This document shows, one piece after another, positions 5,052 to 8,729 of a DNA stretch of 8,729 bases. Position 1 is the stretch's first letter. Every line of letters starts with the position of its first letter. Where the stretch lies: assembly GCA_024653905.1 (NCBI GenBank), contig JANLGZ010000043.1, forward strand, positions 1 to 8,729. The letters are read 5' to 3'. The stretch comes from an archaeon (GTDB lineage: Archaea; Iainarchaeota; Iainarchaeia; Iainarchaeales; Iainarchaeaceae). The position numbers and the translations under genes are program-made. The notes beneath the pieces are model-generated. The model saw only the letters and a program-made list of their open reading frames with translations, was not told the DNA's origin and ran no database searches.

Positions 5052-7712
5052 ATGGTTGAATGGCATTCATTGAACAAGCTGAAATTGTTAAAAAGATTTG
5101 AATCAAGAGAAACCGGTTTATCTTCTAAAGAAGCGGAAAAAAAGCTTGAACAATACGGAACTAATAAGATTGAAACAACAAAACATGCCACTGTCCTGAA
5201 ATTATTTTTAGAGCAGTTCACTAATCCTTTGGTTTTGCTGTTAATTGGGGCTGCATTTTTTTCTTTTCTTTTTAAGGATAATATTGATGCCTATCTTATA
5301 ATTGCAATTGTGCTTGCTAATGGTTTGTTTGGTTTTTTCCAGAATTATAACGCGGAAAAAAATATTGAATCACTGAAAAAACTCGGTGCACCAAGGGCAT
5401 TGGTTTACAGGAATGGCGCATTAGTAGAAATTGATGCGGAAAATATTGTGCCGGGGGACATTTTGCATTTAAAAGAAGGTATGAGAGTTACTGCCGATGC
5501 ACGCTTAATTGAATCTTCAGAGCTTTATGCGGATGAATCTATTCTTACAGGAGAAAGCAATTCGGTTGGTAAAAAAACAAAAGTTCTAGATGAGGAAACT
5601 CTGCTGGCTGAAAGAACAAACATGATTTTCACTGGCACCAGTATTGTAAAAGGCAAAGGAACAGCACTTGTTGTTGCAACAGGAAAAACAACGGAAGTCG
5701 GGAAAATTGCAAAAGTACTTCAGAGTATAGAAGAAGGTCCGACAAGGTTCCAAAAAGAGCTGGAGGAATTGAGCAAAAAAATCGGGGCAGGGGTTCTTGT
5801 TTTGGTGCTTTTTATAATTGCAGGCAAATTACTGTTATTAACAAAACCCGTGATTCTGGAGGTTATCGAAAACTCGATAGCTTTAGCGGTTGCGGCAGTT
5901 CCTGAGGGACTTCCTGCAGTTGTTACAATTAGTTTGGCAATCGCGACAACAGTAATGCTGCGTAAAAAAAGCCTTGTGAGAAATCTTGGAATTGTGGAAA
6001 CTCTTGGTTCGGTGAATGTTATCTGCACGGATAAAACAGGAACTTTAACAGAAAACAGCATGACTGTGCAGGAAATTTATTTTAATAATCAAAAATATTC
6101 AGTAACTGGAAACGGGCAAAGCATTGAAGGTGATTTTTTACTGAACAATAAAAAAATTAATCCTGAAAAACTAGAACCGATACTTCTTTGCGGAATGGCC
6201 TGCAATGATACAATTATTGAAAATCACGAGAAACTCAAGTTTATTGGAGACCCTACTGAAATTGCCCTCACTGTTTCTGCATTAAAGGCAAAAGTGTCAA
6301 TGGCAGGCATGAAAAGAATCAAAGATTTTCCTTTTACTTCCAACAGAAAAAGAATGACTGCTGTATTTGATTATGGTGCAAAAACAATTGCTTATTCAAA
6401 AGGAGCACCTGAAGTAATTCTCAAAGACTGCACACATATTTTTCTGAATGGCAGGAAAAAAGTTTTTTCGCATGCTGAAAAAGAAAAAATAATGAAAATA
6501 AATGATGAAATGGCTTCGAAAGCAATCAGAGTTCTTGGGTTTGCATATAAAGATATTTTGGCAAAAGAGGATACCGAAAAAGAAATGATTTTCATTGGTT
6601 TGCAGGGAATGATTGACCCTCCGAGAAAGGAAGTAAAAAATGCATTGGAAACAGCAAGGAAAGCAGGAATCAGAGTGATTATGCTTACAGGAGATAATAA
6701 ACTAACCGCTAAAGCCATTGCTGAAAAGATTGGTTTTAATGGAAAAGCAATTGATGCAAAAGAACTTGAAAATTTTTCCCCGCAGGAATTCAGCAAAATA
6801 GTGGACGAGTATGATGTTTTTTCACGGGTTAGTCCGCAGCAAAAACTTGCAATAATGCAGGCACTGAAAGAAAAAGGATTAAGTGTTGCAATGACAGGCG
6901 ATGGAGTCAATGATGCTCCGGCATTAAAACAGGCCGATGTCGGAATTGCAATGGGAATAAGGGGTTCGGATGTTGCTAAAGATGCAAGTGATATTATTCT
7001 TCTTGATGATAATTTTGCAACAATAATAGAGGCAATAAGACAGGGAAGAACTGTGTTTGATAATATTCAAAAGTTTGTAAGGTATTTACTAACAAGCAAT
7101 CTTGCGGAAGTTTTAGTTGTTGTGATTGTTTCTATTGCAGGAATAATAATTTCCCCCGAAACAGGATTGGTTGCTTTAACCATTACTCAATTGCTCTGGC
7201 TTAATCTGCTTACTGATGGTTTGCCTGCACTTGCTCTTGGAGTTGACCCGCCAAAGCCTGATATCATGAAACAAAAACCAAGAGATGCAAAGGAAGGAGT
7301 AATCACAAAACCTATAGGCATCAACATAATTATCATAGGAGTAATACTTACAATTGTGATTTCTGCTATTTTCTTTTATTATTTGCCGAAAGGATTAATT
7401 TTAGCACAAACAATGGCATTTACTTCTCTTATCATTTATGAGTTTGTAAGAATAGTTGTTATTCGTGAAGAAGAATCGCTTGGGTTCTTTTCCAACAAAT
7501 GGCTGATTGGGGCATTAGGGCTTTCGGTTTTACTGCAATTAGTTATACTTTACAATCCGTTTGGACCATCTTTTCCCATTAATGAATGGTTCGGAATTGT
7601 TCCACTAACTCTAATGGATTGGGCGATAATTGGTTTGGGGGCAATATTCACTTTTGCTTTAAGCCTGTTTATAACAAAATTTTCAATTAAAAGAAATGAG
7701 CAAAACGCCTAA
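5052..7712 (+). CDS. P2A-type Ca2+-transporting P-type ATPase
   Basis: This is an 886-residue, full-length P-type ATPase, which uses ATP to pump a cation out of the cytoplasm. The start is typical of the family (WHSLNKL, then ETGLSSKEAEKKL). Landmarks in order: actuator TGES (166-169); M4 PEGLP (284-288) with Glu285; phosphorylation site DKTGT with Asp327; KGAPE (450-454); TGDN (546-549); hinge GDGVNDAP (616-623). SERCA-like calcium ligands are all present: Glu285 (M4), Asn683 and Glu686 in TSNLAEV (M5), Asn718, Thr721 and Asp722 in NLLTDG (M6), and Glu797 in LIIYEF (M8). Both calcium sites therefore look intact, unlike SPCA- or PMCA-type pumps that keep one. About ten TM helices are expected, with the last four from about 755 to 875. 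It diverges from a VIT-family transporter, forming a divalent-metal pair. Ca2+ is the likeliest ion; Mn2+ is possible. Confidence 0.93.
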   Translation: MVEWHSLNKLKLLKRFESRETGLSSKEAEKKLEQYGTNKIETTKHATVLKLFLEQFTNPLVLLLIGAAFFSFLFKDNIDAYLIIAIVLANGLFGFFQNYNAEKNIESLKKLGAPRALVYRNGALVEIDAENIVPGDILHLKEGMRVTADARLIESSELYADESILTGESNSVGKKTKVLDEETLLAERTNMIFTGTSIVKGKGTALVVATGKTTEVGKIAKVLQSIEEGPTRFQKELEELSKKIGAGVLVLVLFIIAGKLLLLTKPVILEVIENSIALAVAAVPEGLPAVVTISLAIATTVMLRKKSLVRNLGIVETLGSVNVICTDKTGTLTENSMTVQEIYFNNQKYSVTGNGQSIEGDFLLNNKKINPEKLEPILLCGMACNDTIIENHEKLKFIGDPTEIALTVSALKAKVSMAGMKRIKDFPFTSNRKRMTAVFDYGAKTIAYSKGAPEVILKDCTHIFLNGRKKVFSHAEKEKIMKINDEMASKAIRVLGFAYKDILAKEDTEKEMIFIGLQGMIDPPRKEVKNALETARKAGIRVIMLTGDNKLTAKAIAEKIGFNGKAIDAKELENFSPQEFSKIVDEYDVFSRVSPQQKLAIMQALKEKGLSVAMTGDGVNDAPALKQADVGIAMGIRGSDVAKDASDIILLDDNFATIIEAIRQGRTVFDNIQKFVRYLLTSNLAEVLVVVIVSIAGIIISPETGLVALTITQLLWLNLLTDGLPALALGVDPPKPDIMKQKPRDAKEGVITKPIGINIIIIGVILTIVISAIFFYYLPKGLILAQTMAFTSLIIYEFVRIVVIREEESLGFFSNKWLIGALGLSVLLQLVILYNPFGPSFPINEWFGIVPLTLMDWAIIGLGAIFTFALSLFITKFSIKRNEQNA

Positions 7713-7718
7713 TCAATC

Positions 7719-7737
7719 CGAAAAGGATTTATAAATC
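7719..7737 (+). promoter_or_regulatory. BRE/TATA promoter for a leaderless lipoprotein gene
   Basis: TTTATAAA (7728-7735) is preceded by CGAAAAGGA, resembling the BRE, and is centred about 25 bases before the ATG at 7757. The TATA lies in a perfect 12-base palindrome, GATTTATAAATC (7726-7737). Overlapping it is a small inverted repeat, AATCC (7715-7719) and GGATT (7725-7729), with loop GAAAA, just past the ATPase stop; this may be chance or a regulator site. Confidence 0.65.
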
Positions 7738-7756
7738 AAAAAGCAATAGTAATAGC

Positions 7757-8729
7757 ATGAAAACACTGCTGATTTTAGTTGGATTGGTTTTTCTTCTGGG
7801 TTGCACCACTTATGAGTTTGATGGACAAACAAATGCATTAACCGTTGCCGAATTACTTGAAAGTCCAGAAATTTATTTGAACAACAATGTAATTGTAACT
7901 GGAAATCTTGGTTTACAGGCATGCACAAAAATGGCGTGCACCGAAGAAAATATCTGCTGTAACTCGTGTTTTGCAGAACTTAGTGATTCTGACAATTCTT
8001 CTCTGACTATTAATATTACAGGAAAGGACTGTGCATTCAATGCAATCAGAGAAGAAAACGGGTTTGCTTTTTTAGAGGGAACTTTTATTCAAACAGAAAA
8101 AGGATATAGTATTATTTTAAAAGATATTGAAACACCTCCTGTTCCAGGAGAATGGCAGTGGTTTTCTATAAACCCCGTGCAATGCAATGGTAATGAGTGG
8201 GATAAATGGCATGATTCCCTTGGAAGACAATATATCAGAGCACCTACTGACGAGGAAATCCTCAAGGAATGGCTCAGCACTGTTCATGGAATTGAAATTG
8301 ATGGTTATGCATCAAAGCAGGTTTATGATGTTGTTTGTGAAGCATGTTCCTGTCCAAGAGGTGATAAAGTAGCGGTGAGAGTCGGGCTTTATGATTATGC
8401 AAAAATCAAAGCAATTGGCTTTGAACCAATGGGAAATATTGGGTGTACAGAAGAAGCAAAACTCTGCCCTGACGGAAGCGCTGTTGGAAGGGAAGGCCCA
8501 TTCTGTGAGTTTGCATCTTGTTCTAATTCAGGAAATTTAACAGAATTTGATTTTGACAAAGAATTTATTATAACTGAAGACAAGATTTATCAACCTAAAG
8601 ATGAGGAAAACCAAGGGATGATTACTATTGCAGGTGTTTCGTTTGAGGACTCTAGATGTCCTGTTGATCAGAATATTCTGTGCTTCTGGGCAGGAGAAGA
8701 AGGAGTCAGGTTAAGTATAAGATCGCCTG
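7757..8729 (+). CDS. Cysteine-rich multi-module surface lipoprotein (3' end outside window)
   Basis: The frame is open from ATG 7757 to the window edge, 324 residues with no stop. It starts MKTLLILVGLVFLLGC, a lipoprotein signal with Cys16 as the lipid anchor. Four parts follow: (1) about 27-125, an OB-fold-like domain (LTVAELLESPEIY, then NNVIVTGNL) with cysteines 56, 61, 67, 68, 71 and 92; (2) about 132-226, starting WQWFSINPVQC, with EACSCPRGD (195-203); (3) about 230-255, CPDGSAVGREGPFCEF, a short cysteine motif I recall from secreted proteins of uncultivated archaea and bacteria; (4) from about 265, a domain with FEDSRCP and CFWAG (cysteines 301 and 309), a motif pair seen in secreted proteins of unknown role. 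There are 16 cysteines besides the lipidated one, so several disulfides or a metal site are likely. A TATA box 25 bases upstream fixes the start. Function is unknown. Confidence 0.85.
   Translation, partial: MKTLLILVGLVFLLGCTTYEFDGQTNALTVAELLESPEIYLNNNVIVTGNLGLQACTKMACTEENICCNSCFAELSDSDNSSLTINITGKDCAFNAIREENGFAFLEGTFIQTEKGYSIILKDIETPPVPGEWQWFSINPVQCNGNEWDKWHDSLGRQYIRAPTDEEILKEWLSTVHGIEIDGYASKQVYDVVCEACSCPRGDKVAVRVGLYDYAKIKAIGFEPMGNIGCTEEAKLCPDGSAVGREGPFCEFASCSNSGNLTEFDFDKEFIITEDKIYQPKDEENQGMITIAGVSFEDSRCPVDQNILCFWAGEEGVRLSIRSP

Noticed and set aside
6392..6910. 172-codon open frame on the minus strand inside the ATPase gene
   Set aside because: It lies antisense to conserved ATPase motifs (KGAPE to the hinge), is Ser/Phe-rich as expected from a mirrored frame, and has no promoter or ribosome-binding site that I can see.
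8089..8583. Short open frames on both strands inside the last lipoprotein
   Set aside because: The continuous frame from 7757 to the window edge has a signal peptide, lipobox, promoter and known cysteine motifs, so the others are by-products.
1..8729. Search for tRNA, rRNA, CRISPR array, insertion sequence or integrase
   Set aside because: No cloverleaf with a CCA-type acceptor, no regularly spaced repeats, no transposase or integrase motif and no long terminal repeats were seen by eye.

Overview
The window looks archaeal, probably a small-genome, AT-rich lineage of the DPANN/nanoarchaeal kind, though the phylum cannot be fixed from sequence alone. The signs are a pilin-like protein with a class III signal peptide (QGSLEY motif), TTTAAATA/TTTATAAA boxes about 25 bases before several start codons (leaderless transcription), a strong GAGGTGA Shine-Dalgarno only where a 5' leader is predicted, and lipoboxes on two surface proteins. 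No rRNA, tRNA, CRISPR, insertion sequence or long repeat was seen. Every gene is on the + strand except one iron/manganese transporter.

Bases 1-1022 hold two cell-surface genes: the 3' end of a protein with an extracellular beta-rich part and a C-terminal membrane anchor, followed 4 bases later by a type IV pilin-like protein. Bases 1070-3440 hold a tandem-domain, ThyX-like flavin-dependent thymidylate synthase overlapped by a lipoprotein alpha/beta hydrolase. Bases 3478-4020 hold a leaderless GNAT-like acetyltransferase. A 35-residue gene with a good promoter and Shine-Dalgarno (4082-4189) then converges on the next gene, and both use one palindromic TTAA as stop codon.

Bases 4186-7712 form a metal-ion unit: a VIT1/CCC1-family Fe2+/Mn2+ transporter on the minus strand and a large P2A-type Ca2+-ATPase on the plus strand, diverging from a 71-base region with a near-symmetrical TATA element. 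Both keep the metal-binding residues known for their families. From 7757 to the window end runs a cysteine-rich, multi-module surface lipoprotein that is cut by the edge.

The most notable points are the ThyX-like protein, whose two halves each seem to keep a different part of the active site; the small gene that shares its stop with the iron transporter; and the modular cysteine-rich lipoprotein. No obviously new multi-gene defence or mobile system is visible.
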